A DNA stretch of 20,318 nucleotides from a virus. Position numbers and translations under genes: made by a program. Below the pieces are notes generated by a model. That model worked only from the letters and a program-made list of their open reading frames with translations. It was not told where the DNA came from and did no database searches. Numbering within the stretch: position 1 is the first letter of the stretch; each line of letters starts with the position of its first letter. The stretch lies in IMG/VR virus record IMGVR_UViG_3300025108_000492, positions 1 through 20,318 of that record; one strand, given 5' to 3'. This document shows positions 1-7,474 of the stretch, in pieces.

Positions 1-859
1 GTGTTATCTCTCTACAGTTGTGAGTAGAGATATAAGTCTCTTTAATGTATTGTGCTTCTTCATAACTAATTGGCAAGTCAAGTGTAACACGTAGATACAT
101 TTTAGGTTTGATAATGTCTTGGTTTGGGTCTAGTAGTTTGCTTAATGTAGTTGTACGATACTTAGGACAGTTCCACCAATTGATGTATTCAGGTTCTTTA
201 TTATTTTCTCTATCAAGTATCATCATGCCACGCTCGTCGTCCCATGCATCTGCATAGTTGTGTGGAAATGCATTACCAATGTAATGAATCTTACCTTGTA
301 CTTGACGTTTATGGAAGTGTCCACTAAACACATAGTCTTGATTTTTAAAATGCGACGGCTTTAGATCACCGTGGTCAGGCATTTTAACAAGTGCATTCAT
401 ATAAAAGCTAGGAAGTTCAAAGTGACCAAACATGTACTTGGCTTTAATCTTTTCTATCTTCTTCCATTCGTCGCCTACTAACCAAGGAACAAGTACTACA
501 TCTTCTTCCTCATATATTCCATCAACAAGTGTTACTCCAGGAATATGTCTACCAAAGATAGTAGAGCTTACATCACGCTTGTCTTTATAGTATAAATCAT
601 GATTGCCAACAAACATATAAAACTTATCAAATGCAGCACCTAGTTTTTCGAGGCATCTTATAGTAGCATCCATAGTTGTAAGGTTAAGACTGTTCCTGTT
701 ATGGTGCCAGTCGCCACAAAATATGCCTGTTTCACAGCCATTAGCTTGTGCTTGTTCGATATACCAGTCTACAAATTCTTCGCAGTCGTCGTTATGTACT
801 TTTGAGTTGCCTTTTAGACCAAAGTGAATATCGGTAAAGACAGCAGCTTTCTTAAACAA
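1..859 (-). CDS. gp47: gp47-like recombination endonuclease subunit (SbcD/Mre11 family), 3' end outside window
   Basis: A minus-strand reading frame of 286 codons runs off the left edge. In order it shows calcineurin-type metallophosphoesterase motifs: TDIHFG near residue 8, CGDWHHNR near residue 50, VGNHDLYYK near residue 85, FGHFEL, SGHFHKR and YIGNAF. These supply the Asp, His and Asn metal ligands of SbcD/Mre11/T4 gp47 nucleases. T4 gp47 is 339 aa, so about 50 residues are probably missing. In T4, gp47 pairs with the ATPase gp46 to resect DNA ends for recombination-dependent replication and host DNA breakdown; gp46 would be expected just left of the window (inference). The start is TTG at 859: an in-frame TAA lies at 881-883, no ATG or GTG lies between it and the DIH motif, and GGAG sits 8 nt upstream. 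It follows gp55 on the same strand with a 48-nt gap, so the two are probably co-transcribed. Confidence 0.88.
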   Translation of the reverse strand, partial: MFKKAAVFTDIHFGLKGNSKVHNDDCEEFVDWYIEQAQANGCETGIFCGDWHHNRNSLNLTTMDATIRCLEKLGAAFDKFYMFVGNHDLYYKDKRDVSSTIFGRHIPGVTLVDGIYEEEDVVLVPWLVGDEWKKIEKIKAKYMFGHFELPSFYMNALVKMPDHGDLKPSHFKNQDYVFSGHFHKRQVQGKIHYIGNAFPHNYADAWDDERGMMILDRENNKEPEYINWWNCPKYRTTTLSKLLDPNQDIIKPKMYLRVTLDLPISYEEAQYIKETYISTHNCREIT

Positions 860-867
860 ATTAGAGT

Positions 868-871
868 CTCC
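868..871 (-). promoter_or_regulatory. Shine-Dalgarno site that decides the TTG start of gp47
   Basis: On the minus strand GGAG lies 8 nt upstream of TTG (859-857). The nearest in-frame ATG downstream falls after the first two metal-binding motifs, so it cannot be the true start. The site therefore supports a non-ATG start. Confidence 0.65.
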
Positions 872-907
872 AGTTTTGTATTATTATACATGAAATTGAT
901 TAAAGTG

Positions 908-1741
908 TCAAGTAGTTTTTTTCTTAGCAGCTTCTTCACGCTTCTGTGCGGCTTCCCACTCCCCAGCATGTTGTCTGGTATAACTTGGATTCATATTATT
1001 CATTTCAAGAATATCGTCTCTAATGTTTTGATTACGCTTTTCTAAGTTGATAACACGCACAAAACTGTTAGTAACCGCGGCTGTATAGTATGCAAACGGA
1101 TTATTAGACTTTGATTCGTCAAATTGCAAACCAATTTGTGATAATTGAAGAATTGCTTGTCCTTTCATCTCATCGTTGTAAGTATAACCACGTACATTGC
1201 CACGTGTAGCATAACGATCAACAAGTTTCATCCACATGCGAGCAAGTTCATTAGTCGCTCTAGCATGTTTTAAACTAAATCCACCGTTTTCCATGCCGCC
1301 TTCCCAGTGACTTTTGCCCACTAATATCAATTCACCATCCTCGTTAAACTTGTAGTGTTGAAAAGGTGGAAAATTAAGTTTAACTTTTGTATCGGCTATT
1401 GTTTTTGGTGTCTTTTTCCGTCCTGGCTCGTCTGGAATATGGTCAAATGTCATTATACGGAAGATTAATTCTTCTTTTGTAATTTTTCTATAGTCAACTT
1501 CGCATTCAGCCTGTTTAACCTTTTCGCCTGCTTTTCTTCTTGCTTCGTAATCAGCAGTTGATAAGCGTTTTGCTTTGTTTCGTTTTGCTTCTGCAATAGT
1601 TCTTATGTTAATTTTATCAACATCTGGTAAAATGATGTCAAATTGGTGGTAGTCAGTATCAATAAAGCTACAAAATCCTGACTTTGATTTATGTATCTGT
1701 TTAAGTAAGTCTTTATTGTTGAGGTAATTCACTTTTCTCAT
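908..1741 (-). CDS. gp55: gp55-like sigma factor for late transcription
   Basis: This 277-aa protein directs RNA polymerase to late promoters in T4-like phages. The N-terminus VNYLNNKDLLKQI matches T4 gp55 (YNYVNNKELLQAI). Residues about 180-235 (GYTYNDEMKGQAI, then QFDESKSNNPFAYYTAAVTN and FVRVINLEKR) match the sigma region 2-like core of T4 gp55 ([20 protein letters not shown]). T4 gp55 is 185 aa. The extra length here is mostly an insertion of roughly 110-125 residues (about 25-150), rich in charged residues, that I do not recognise. The C-terminus (after PSYTRQHAGEWEAAQ) is a Glu/Lys/Ala tail, and the LDFLYE-type sliding-clamp-binding motif of T4 gp55 is not visible. The ATG at 1741 has AGGAG 5 nt upstream. 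A consensus sigma70 promoter precedes it, which fits expression before late genes. It stands first in a leftward pair with gp47, an order also found in T4. Confidence 0.85.
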   Translation of the reverse strand: MRKVNYLNNKDLLKQIHKSKSGFCSFIDTDYHQFDIILPDVDKINIRTIAEAKRNKAKRLSTADYEARRKAGEKVKQAECEVDYRKITKEELIFRIMTFDHIPDEPGRKKTPKTIADTKVKLNFPPFQHYKFNEDGELILVGKSHWEGGMENGGFSLKHARATNELARMWMKLVDRYATRGNVRGYTYNDEMKGQAILQLSQIGLQFDESKSNNPFAYYTAAVTNSFVRVINLEKRNQNIRDDILEMNNMNPSYTRQHAGEWEAAQKREEAAKKKTT

Positions 1742-1765
1742 AGTTTCTCCTGGAGTTATCTATAT

Positions 1766-1794
1766 ATTATAATATACTCTGATAATTTTGTCAA
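1766..1794 (-). promoter_or_regulatory. consensus sigma70 promoter for gp55-gp47
   Basis: On the minus strand TTGACA (1794-1789) is followed by exactly 17 nt and then TATAAT (1771-1766). Both hexamers match the Escherichia coli sigma70 consensus perfectly at optimal spacing. The gp55 ATG lies 24 nt beyond the -10 box, leaving a leader of roughly 15-20 nt with AGGAG. This is what a host-polymerase (early or middle) promoter should look like. Such a full match by chance is unlikely even in AT-rich DNA. Confidence 0.85.
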
Positions 1795-1801
1795 CTAAAT
1801 A
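1795..1801 (+). promoter_or_regulatory. candidate gp55-dependent late promoter CTAAATA upstream of the baseplate operon
   Basis: CTAAATA shares the TAAATA core with the T4 late -10 element TATAAATA. It ends 18 nt before the ATG at 1820, with TAGGAG (1808-1813) in between, implying a start near 1807 and a very short leader. T4 late promoters have no -35 element, and none is seen here on the plus strand. The same heptamer occurs before gp6 at 7475. It abuts the -35 hexamer of the opposing gp55 promoter. Late function is inferred from the resemblance and position. Confidence 0.6.
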
Positions 1802-1819
1802 ATACTATAGGAGATTATT

Positions 1820-2593
1820 ATGCCAAACAACCCATTATCTAGTATTGAAAATTTACAAGGTAGCAATCCGTCATCTGGTAACTCAGTTTCTAGCACTAGC
1901 AACGTTATAATTGATCCTAGTGCAAGGCGCCGAGGCAATTTACCTCCAGGAGCAGTTCCAACAAACGATTTAAATTTCGTTGAAGCTGACTGGGGATCAC
2001 AAACTGATCTTGATTGGAGAGTAAGATTGTCTATGCCTCCAAATTTTCAAAACAGTTCAGTGATGTCGCCGTTATTAGAAACTAACGGATTTATGTTTCC
2101 TTTTACTCCGCAAATTACTATGGAACACACAGCTAACTACAATGCTCTTCATCCTACACATAGTAATTATCCCTTTCCTGCTTATCAGAACAGTCAAGTG
2201 AGTTCTTTAACTATGATTGGAGAATTTTTTGTAGAAAATGCAAAAGAAGCAGAATATTGGGTAGCTGCAACACATTATTTAAGAAGTGTAACTAAAATGG
2301 CATATGGTGCAACTAGCAATCAAGGTTCGCCACCACCAGTAGTAAAGTTAAATGGGTATGGCGACTTTGTATTTAAAGACGTTCCTGTAACAGTAACATA
2401 CTTTACAGTTGATATGCCAAACGATGTAGATTACATTCAGTGTAACGTAGGAGAAAACGGAACATGGGTTCCGGTTAGAAGTCAAGTTAACGTTCAGGTA
2501 CAGCCTACTTACAGTAGAAAAGCGGTAACTAAGTTTAGCTTAGATACATTTGTTTCCGGCGGCTATATTTCAAGCGGTAAAGGATTTATTTAA
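1820..2593 (+). CDS. gp48: gp48-like baseplate tail-tube cap protein
   Basis: A 257-aa protein, first gene of the rightward structural cluster. Residues 1-50 are Ser/Asn-rich and probably flexible. The body has a segment SLTMIGEFFVENAKEAEYWV followed by AATHYLRSVTKMAYG, which recalls T4 gp48 (DLTPRSTEDLMAIINIYQYF then NYFSYG). The end (VQVQPTYSRKAVTKFSLDTF) resembles the closing beta strands of gp48 and gp54 (TFTLEITMREIITLNR). In T4, gp48 (364 aa) and gp54 cap the baseplate hub and nucleate tail-tube assembly. This protein is shorter and the match is by eye, so gp54 or another tube-related protein remains possible. TAGGAG lies 6 nt before the ATG. The stop overlaps the next ATG (TAATG), and gp53 follows. 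Confidence 0.55.
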   Translation: MPNNPLSSIENLQGSNPSSGNSVSSTSNVIIDPSARRRGNLPPGAVPTNDLNFVEADWGSQTDLDWRVRLSMPPNFQNSSVMSPLLETNGFMFPFTPQITMEHTANYNALHPTHSNYPFPAYQNSQVSSLTMIGEFFVENAKEAEYWVAATHYLRSVTKMAYGATSNQGSPPPVVKLNGYGDFVFKDVPVTVTYFTVDMPNDVDYIQCNVGENGTWVPVRSQVNVQVQPTYSRKAVTKFSLDTFVSGGYISSGKGFI

Positions 2594-2898
2594 TGAAAAT
2601 ATCTTACGAAAACAATAGTCCTTGGTTTAATACTAGTGTTGTTAATAATGAATATCTAGACATCTTAACTATTAGACCAATACCAGTTAGTGATGATGAC
2701 ATATTATATGAAGTACAACCTCAATATACATATAGACCAGATTTGTTAGCATTTGATCTATATGGAACAAAGAATTTATGGTGGGTTTTTGCACAGCGCA
2801 ATATTGACCTACTTAAAGATCCAGTTTACGACTTAGTTCCTGGAGTTAAAATATTTTTGCCTAAGGGCGATTCGTTAGCAAGACAATTAGGATTTTAA
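2593..2898 (+). CDS. gp53: gp53-like baseplate wedge protein
   Basis: A 101-aa protein. Residues about 46-70 (YTYRPDLLAFDLYGTKNLWW followed by VFAQRN) carry the gp53 signature: a short helix packing a Tyr-Gly turn and a Trp-rich strand, as in T4 gp53 (ANAIYGNPQLYWVLLMCND). The end, LVPGVKIFLPKGDSLARQL, has a LysM-like look. T4 gp53 is 196 aa, so this is the short form lacking the T4 C-terminal extension. In T4, gp53 joins neighbouring wedges around the hub during baseplate closure. Its ATG shares a base with the preceding stop (TAATG at 2591-2595) with AGGA just upstream, and the next gene begins immediately after its stop, so translation is probably coupled. Confidence 0.75.
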   Translation: MKISYENNSPWFNTSVVNNEYLDILTIRPIPVSDDDILYEVQPQYTYRPDLLAFDLYGTKNLWWVFAQRNIDLLKDPVYDLVPGVKIFLPKGDSLARQLGF

Positions 2899-5274
2899 AT
2901 GCCATTTGTACCCGAAGATAGCGGTAATATAATAGTTGGAGACCCAGGAGTTGATGCTGTTGGTAATCGCGGCACTGCGACAGTAAGTGATAGAGATAGT
3001 ACAACTAGTCAAACTATAAACTTTTTACAGAATCCAAGTCTTGCAGGTGCTAGTGCGTTATATGGCGCAGATATTTTTCCTTTTAGAAACGAATTAGATC
3101 AGTTTGCAAGTTATGCTCCAGTTTTTACACTTGGATGTCTTACTAATATTGAATTTAATTTTCCACTAAGTTATAGAACACTTGGACCAGCAGTTAAAAT
3201 AATTAGAAGTGGAGGCGGCGGTGGCCCAACAATACCATCATTGTATGATTTAGACGGTAAACGAGAGTTTTTTATTGAAGATTTAAACATAAAAAATACA
3301 GTTGCACCAAATCCAAAGTCAAGACATTCAAATGCTACTGCAATTAACTTTAAAGTTATTGAACCGTACTCAATGGGTCAATTTTTTCATAACTTAAGAA
3401 GTGCATCATTGGTAACTGGGCATAAAAATTATTTAGAAGCACCATTTTTAATTAGTATTGCATTTATAGGATATGATGATGACGGAAATGTTAAATCTCC
3501 GTTTTTTAGTCAGCGACATTTTCCTATACAAATAGTACAAGCTGAAATGAATGTTTCAGAATCAGGCGCAACTTACGATATTCAAGCAGTTCCGTATACA
3601 GAAAAAGCAATGACTAATCGAGCGCAAAGATTAAAAACAGATGTTGCGATTAAAGGACGTACAGTAGCTGAACTTTTACAAAATGGCCCACAAAGTCTTA
3701 CAGCTGCGTTAAATCAAGTAACTGTTGAACAAAAAGCTGCTCAACAAAGTAGCGGCGACGAATTTGTAATACAATTTCCTAACACAAGTATTCTTGGAGC
3801 ACTTGGCGGAGTAGTAGACGGACTAGCATCAGTTGCAAGTTCAGTAACAGGCTCACTTTCAGGTGTTGGTGGCGCTGTGAATGAATGGTATCAAGGATTA
3901 GTAGGTGGTGATAATTCTCCGCCACCGAGATTATTAGAAAAAGTTTCAGAAAATACGGCTGTGTTTAGTTTAGGAACCCTTATTGGCAATAAATTAAAAG
4001 CACAAGCTGCGGCAGATATTAATGCAATTGGTAGATCTCAATTATTACGCCCCGGAACTCAATATAATTTAGGTAATACTCCTTACCAACTTCCTTCATT
4101 TGCTGAAGATCCAGCCAACCCCGGGTTTCTAAAGCGTAATCTAATAAGTTATAATCCTGGCACATCGGTATATCAGTTTGAACAAGGCTCAAAAATACAA
4201 GATATTATTGAAGAAGTTTTAATTACTTCACAATACGGTAGAGATTTTGCAAGTGCAAACGGAGACTTTTCAGGACGTAGATCGTGGTTTAGAATTGAAC
4301 CTCAAGTATACAATGGTGGCGGGCTATTAGGAGGTTTAATAACTGGAAAATCTCCTAAAACATATGTTTATAGAGTGCGTCCATATAAAACTGACGGATC
4401 AAATTTTTCAGCACCAGGATTTACAGGGTTTAGTAGAACACTTATAAAACAACTATTAACACCGAAAGCATACAGTTACATTTATACAGGGCAAAACAAA
4501 GATATTATTGATTTTGATTTACGGTTTAACATGATGTACTACACTGGTGTGCAAGCCGCAAGAAACCAAAAACAATTAGCATCAGTATTAGGCGGAGCTG
4601 CATTGTTTGGACCAAAAGAAAGAGATGCTATTACAACAACAGGTGCAAATCCAAATATTTTGCCTGCTGGTGATGCAGTAGGCGGCGAAGTAAATGATGA
4701 TGGATCATCTACAGACAACGAACAAGGTGCAAATGGCGGTAATGCTGCTGGTGACGATCCGGAAACTGGAACAGCAAGATATTTTAATGATATGATGATT
4801 AATTCTGGTAACGATTTACTACAAGTTGATTTAAAAATACACGGCGATCCGTATTTTATATCTGATGTTGGAGTAGGAAACTTCTTAGGACTTCCGAGCT
4901 CGCCGTTATTACCAGTAACTATAGATGGTAGTATGAATCCTATGGACGGTGAAGTATATGTTATTTTAAATTTTAGAACACCAATTGATTATGACGAAGA
5001 AGATGGATATGTAAAATATCCGTTAGGTGGGTTTTTACCAGTGTCAATGTTTAGCGGAATATATCAAGTTATTCAAGTTAATAATAGTTTCGATAATGGA
5101 AAATTTGAACAGACACTCCAATTGGCTAGAAAGCGTAATCAAGATATTTCAATTGAAGCAGTTGCTGGAAAAGTAATCAGCTTCTTAATGGGCGGCAAAG
5201 GCAATGCCCAAGAAACTAGCGGCATACCATTTGTTAATAATATTGGAGAAACAGGCGTGGATGAAGGTGTATAA
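2899..5274 (+). CDS. baseplate hub-like structural protein (gp27-position, VrlC-type)
   Basis: A 791-aa protein directly upstream of the gp5 spike gene, where a hub subunit is expected (T4 gp27 is 391 aa). Residues about 124-235 (FFIEDLNIKNTVAPNP, PYSMGQFFHNLR, ISIAFIGYDDDG, FPIQIVQAEMNVSESGATYD) and about 640-750 (LLQVDLKIHGDPYFI, YVILNFRTPIDYDEEDGYVK, FSGIYQVIQVNNSFDNGKFE) look like paired beta-rich domains of contractile-tail hub proteins. There the last motif ends in a TLxLxRK strand (LQLARKRNQ here). A glycine run lies near residue 103. A low-complexity acidic/Asn-Gly linker covers about 591-624. Marine T4-like phages carry a large protein of this kind next to gp5, often labelled VrlC-like. 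The hub role is inferred from position and domain look; direct homology to gp27 is unproven. The ATG follows the gp53 stop without a gap, with AGGA at 2889-2892. The stop overlaps the gp5 start. Confidence 0.6.
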   Translation: MPFVPEDSGNIIVGDPGVDAVGNRGTATVSDRDSTTSQTINFLQNPSLAGASALYGADIFPFRNELDQFASYAPVFTLGCLTNIEFNFPLSYRTLGPAVKIIRSGGGGGPTIPSLYDLDGKREFFIEDLNIKNTVAPNPKSRHSNATAINFKVIEPYSMGQFFHNLRSASLVTGHKNYLEAPFLISIAFIGYDDDGNVKSPFFSQRHFPIQIVQAEMNVSESGATYDIQAVPYTEKAMTNRAQRLKTDVAIKGRTVAELLQNGPQSLTAALNQVTVEQKAAQQSSGDEFVIQFPNTSILGALGGVVDGLASVASSVTGSLSGVGGAVNEWYQGLVGGDNSPPPRLLEKVSENTAVFSLGTLIGNKLKAQAAADINAIGRSQLLRPGTQYNLGNTPYQLPSFAEDPANPGFLKRNLISYNPGTSVYQFEQGSKIQDIIEEVLITSQYGRDFASANGDFSGRRSWFRIEPQVYNGGGLLGGLITGKSPKTYVYRVRPYKTDGSNFSAPGFTGFSRTLIKQLLTPKAYSYIYTGQNKDIIDFDLRFNMMYYTGVQAARNQKQLASVLGGAALFGPKERDAITTTGANPNILPAGDAVGGEVNDDGSSTDNEQGANGGNAAGDDPETGTARYFNDMMINSGNDLLQVDLKIHGDPYFISDVGVGNFLGLPSSPLLPVTIDGSMNPMDGEVYVILNFRTPIDYDEEDGYVKYPLGGFLPVSMFSGIYQVIQVNNSFDNGKFEQTLQLARKRNQDISIEAVAGKVISFLMGGKGNAQETSGIPFVNNIGETGVDEGV

Positions 5275-6983
5275 TGGCACAGGATAGAAGAACTAATGAT
5301 AGAACTAGCAATACTGTAGGAGTTTATCTTGGTAAAGTTGTTAACCATCTTGATACTACTTTTATGGGCGGCTTACAAGTTGAAATTTTAAGAAGAACTA
5401 AAACAGGTAGTTTGCAAGGCGAAACAGTTAATTGTAAGTATGCAAGTCCGTTTGCAGGACAAACTCCGTATGCAGGATTAGGATATGGATCAGACTATGC
5501 AAGTACACAAAAAAGTTATGGCTTTTGGGCAGTCCCGCCAGACATTGGAACACAGGTAATTGTTCTAATGCCTGAAGGCGATTTTTCTCAAGCATTTTGG
5601 GTAGGATGTGTTGCTGATGTTGGCATGAATTTTTCAGTTCCAGGAAATGCCGGTACTACATACAATGATACTGATCCTTCTAAAGCATTGCCTGTAGCAG
5701 AATATAATAAAAGAGCTACAGAACTCAGCGGAAAAGATCCTACACAGGCTATAAAGCCAGTGCCTCCAGAAAGATATAAACGACTTGACGAAGCAGGACT
5801 AGCTTCTGATCACGTTCGTGGTACAAATACGTCAAGTGCTAGACGAGAGTCGCCTAGTACAGTATTTGGTATATCTACTCCAGGACCACTAGACTTAAAC
5901 GGACCAAAACATGCATACGGCCCAACGCCAGGCAGTTCAATTCAACGTCCCTTTAGTAGGTTAGGCGGACATTCTTTTATTATGGATGACGGTGACTTAA
6001 CATTACAGCGAAAGGCTGCGGCAGGCGGCAATGACGGTGACAAGCTGGAATATGCTAATTTTGAAAAAGGTGATAAATCTGGAAAAAAAGAAATCCCTGC
6101 AAACGAAATGATAAAAATTCAAACACGTACAGGACATCAAATAATGATGAATTGTAGTGAAGATTTAATTTATATTGCACATGGTAGCGGAAAGAGTTGG
6201 ATTGAAATGACATCCAACGGTAAAATTGATATTTACTCAGAAGATAGTATAAGTGTTAATAGTGACAATGATTTAAATCTTAATGCTGGCCGTAATATTA
6301 ATATGAGTGCTACAGAAAATATTAACATTATTTCTGATAAAAATACAGCAATACATTCACTTGAAAATACAAGTATGCAAGCAAAAAACTTTAGTCAATT
6401 TATAGAAGAAGATTTTAATCTTAGAGTTGACGGAGAATCTAATGTTTATGTAAAAGGTAATCATAATTTAGTTGTAAAGGACAATTATTATATTTCTGTA
6501 GACTCTAACATGGAAACAAAAGTAGATCAAAATTCTGTAACACAGGCAAACACTATTAAAGAAAGAGCAATGGTCGATCATACGATTGGATCAAATAATT
6601 TATATCTAGATGTTAATGTTGAAATTAACGGTGAAGCTAAAATTAAAAAATTAAAAGCAGGAATTATAAACAATACAGTAGCTGGATTAGCTTGGGAAGA
6701 TAAGCCAGGAACCGATAATCAAATACTAAGTGAGTTTTCTTTTGGCTATAGCGGCGGTTCCCCTGGACAAGCAGCATCGGCAAAAGAAGCCAACGAAATA
6801 GGAGACGGAGATAAAGCATTGTATCCAAAGCGTATTCCGTTACATGAACCTTGGGAAGGACATGAAAATTTAGATCCTAAATCTTTTAAACCAGATCGAA
6901 CACTAGCAGAAGAATCAGAGCGTCCTAAGGAAGAAGAATCAAAATTTCAATTCCCTCCAATCGACGATACATTTAAAAAGTAA
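5274..6983 (+). CDS. gp5: gp5-like baseplate central spike protein (no lysozyme domain)
   Basis: A 569-aa protein. Residues 15-125 form the OB-fold typical of gp5/VgrG/gpV spikes: VGVYLGKVVNHLDTTFMGGL, a middle with SYGFWAVPPDIGTQVIVLMP, then FSQAFWVGCV. Residues about 125-230 are a Pro/Ser/Thr-rich linker with no sign of the T4-type lysozyme fold that T4 gp5 carries there. RLGGHSFIMDDGD (about residue 225) and MIKIQTRTGHQIMMNCSED (about 279) lead into short alternating repeats to about 445 (KIDIYSEDSISVNSDND, LNLNAGRNINMSATENINII, SNVYVKGNHNLVV). This is the periodic pattern of the triple-stranded beta-helix needle. The total length is close to T4 gp5 (575 aa) despite the missing enzyme. The protein should trimerise on the hub and puncture the outer membrane. 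It starts within the stop of the hub-like gene (TAATG) with GAAGGTG upstream. Confidence 0.88.
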   Translation: MAQDRRTNDRTSNTVGVYLGKVVNHLDTTFMGGLQVEILRRTKTGSLQGETVNCKYASPFAGQTPYAGLGYGSDYASTQKSYGFWAVPPDIGTQVIVLMPEGDFSQAFWVGCVADVGMNFSVPGNAGTTYNDTDPSKALPVAEYNKRATELSGKDPTQAIKPVPPERYKRLDEAGLASDHVRGTNTSSARRESPSTVFGISTPGPLDLNGPKHAYGPTPGSSIQRPFSRLGGHSFIMDDGDLTLQRKAAAGGNDGDKLEYANFEKGDKSGKKEIPANEMIKIQTRTGHQIMMNCSEDLIYIAHGSGKSWIEMTSNGKIDIYSEDSISVNSDNDLNLNAGRNINMSATENINIISDKNTAIHSLENTSMQAKNFSQFIEEDFNLRVDGESNVYVKGNHNLVVKDNYYISVDSNMETKVDQNSVTQANTIKERAMVDHTIGSNNLYLDVNVEINGEAKIKKLKAGIINNTVAGLAWEDKPGTDNQILSEFSFGYSGGSPGQAASAKEANEIGDGDKALYPKRIPLHEPWEGHENLDPKSFKPDRTLAEESERPKEEESKFQFPPIDDTFKK

Positions 6984-6996
6984 AAAGGCGTAAGTT

Positions 6997-7449
6997 ATGA
7001 GTACATTAGAAAAATCGTTATATCAACAAACTAAAGTAGCAGTAGGATCGAAAAAAGATAACATCTACGTAAAAAGTCCAACCTACAAAGGATTTAGTAC
7101 AGCAGATGATTCTCAATCGAGCAATAAGCTATACGACATTGCATTGATTAAACAGGATATTATAAATCATTTTCATATTAGAAAAGGTGAAAAACTTAGT
7201 GATCCTGAATTTGGAACTATAATATGGGACGTATTATTTGAACCGTTAACTGATCAAACTCGCAATCTTATTATTAAAGATGTTTCAGATATTATAAATT
7301 ATGATCCTCGAGTTTCAGTTAATCAAATTACTGTTGACACATACGAGCATGGTATTCAAGTAGCATGTGAGTTAGTGTACAAACCGTATTCTATTGTTGA
7401 AAAAATACAGTTTCAGTTTGATGAAAACGCTGGATTTTTTACAGGATAA
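6997..7449 (+). CDS. gp25: gp25-like baseplate wedge protein
   Basis: A 150-aa protein; T4 gp25 is 132 aa. The conserved core includes NHFHIRKGEKLSDPEFGTII, WDVLFEPLTDQTRNLI and YDPRVSVNQI. It matches T4 gp25 (RKGSRPFDPEFGCDLSDQLF, ENMTPLTADTV, YEPRIDKLAV), including the DPEFG motif shared by gp25 and the wedge proteins of other contractile systems. Residues 1-45 form a polar N-terminal extension with YKGFSTAD. gp25 binds gp6 and gp53 in the wedge core and contacts the sheath initiator region. AAAGGCG lies 6 nt before the ATG. It starts 13 nt after gp5, so it belongs to the same operon. After it comes a 56-nt gap with a second late-type promoter box. Confidence 0.92.
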   Translation: MSTLEKSLYQQTKVAVGSKKDNIYVKSPTYKGFSTADDSQSSNKLYDIALIKQDIINHFHIRKGEKLSDPEFGTIIWDVLFEPLTDQTRNLIIKDVSDIINYDPRVSVNQITVDTYEHGIQVACELVYKPYSIVEKIQFQFDENAGFFTG

Positions 7450-7474
7450 TTATATACGCGGTTATTTAATACTG

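Noticed and set aside
9-30. Inverted repeat TCTCTAC/GTAGAGA with an 8-nt loop
   Set aside because: It lies inside the gp47 coding frame, has no T-run and the stem is only 7 bp; chance pairing in AT-rich coding DNA is more likely than a terminator.
824-1045. 73-aa plus-strand frame over the gp55/gp47 junction
   Set aside because: It overlaps two well-supported minus-strand genes, and its hydrophobic composition is that of an antisense shadow.
1802-1816. TAATACTATAGGAGA resembles a T7 promoter with its centre removed
   Set aside because: The central specificity bases of T7-type promoters are absent; the stretch is explained by the late box plus the ribosome binding site.
3425-3440. Minus-strand CTAAATA inside the hub-like gene
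   Set aside because: It points against the operon with no gene to serve, so it is taken as a chance match in AT-rich coding sequence.
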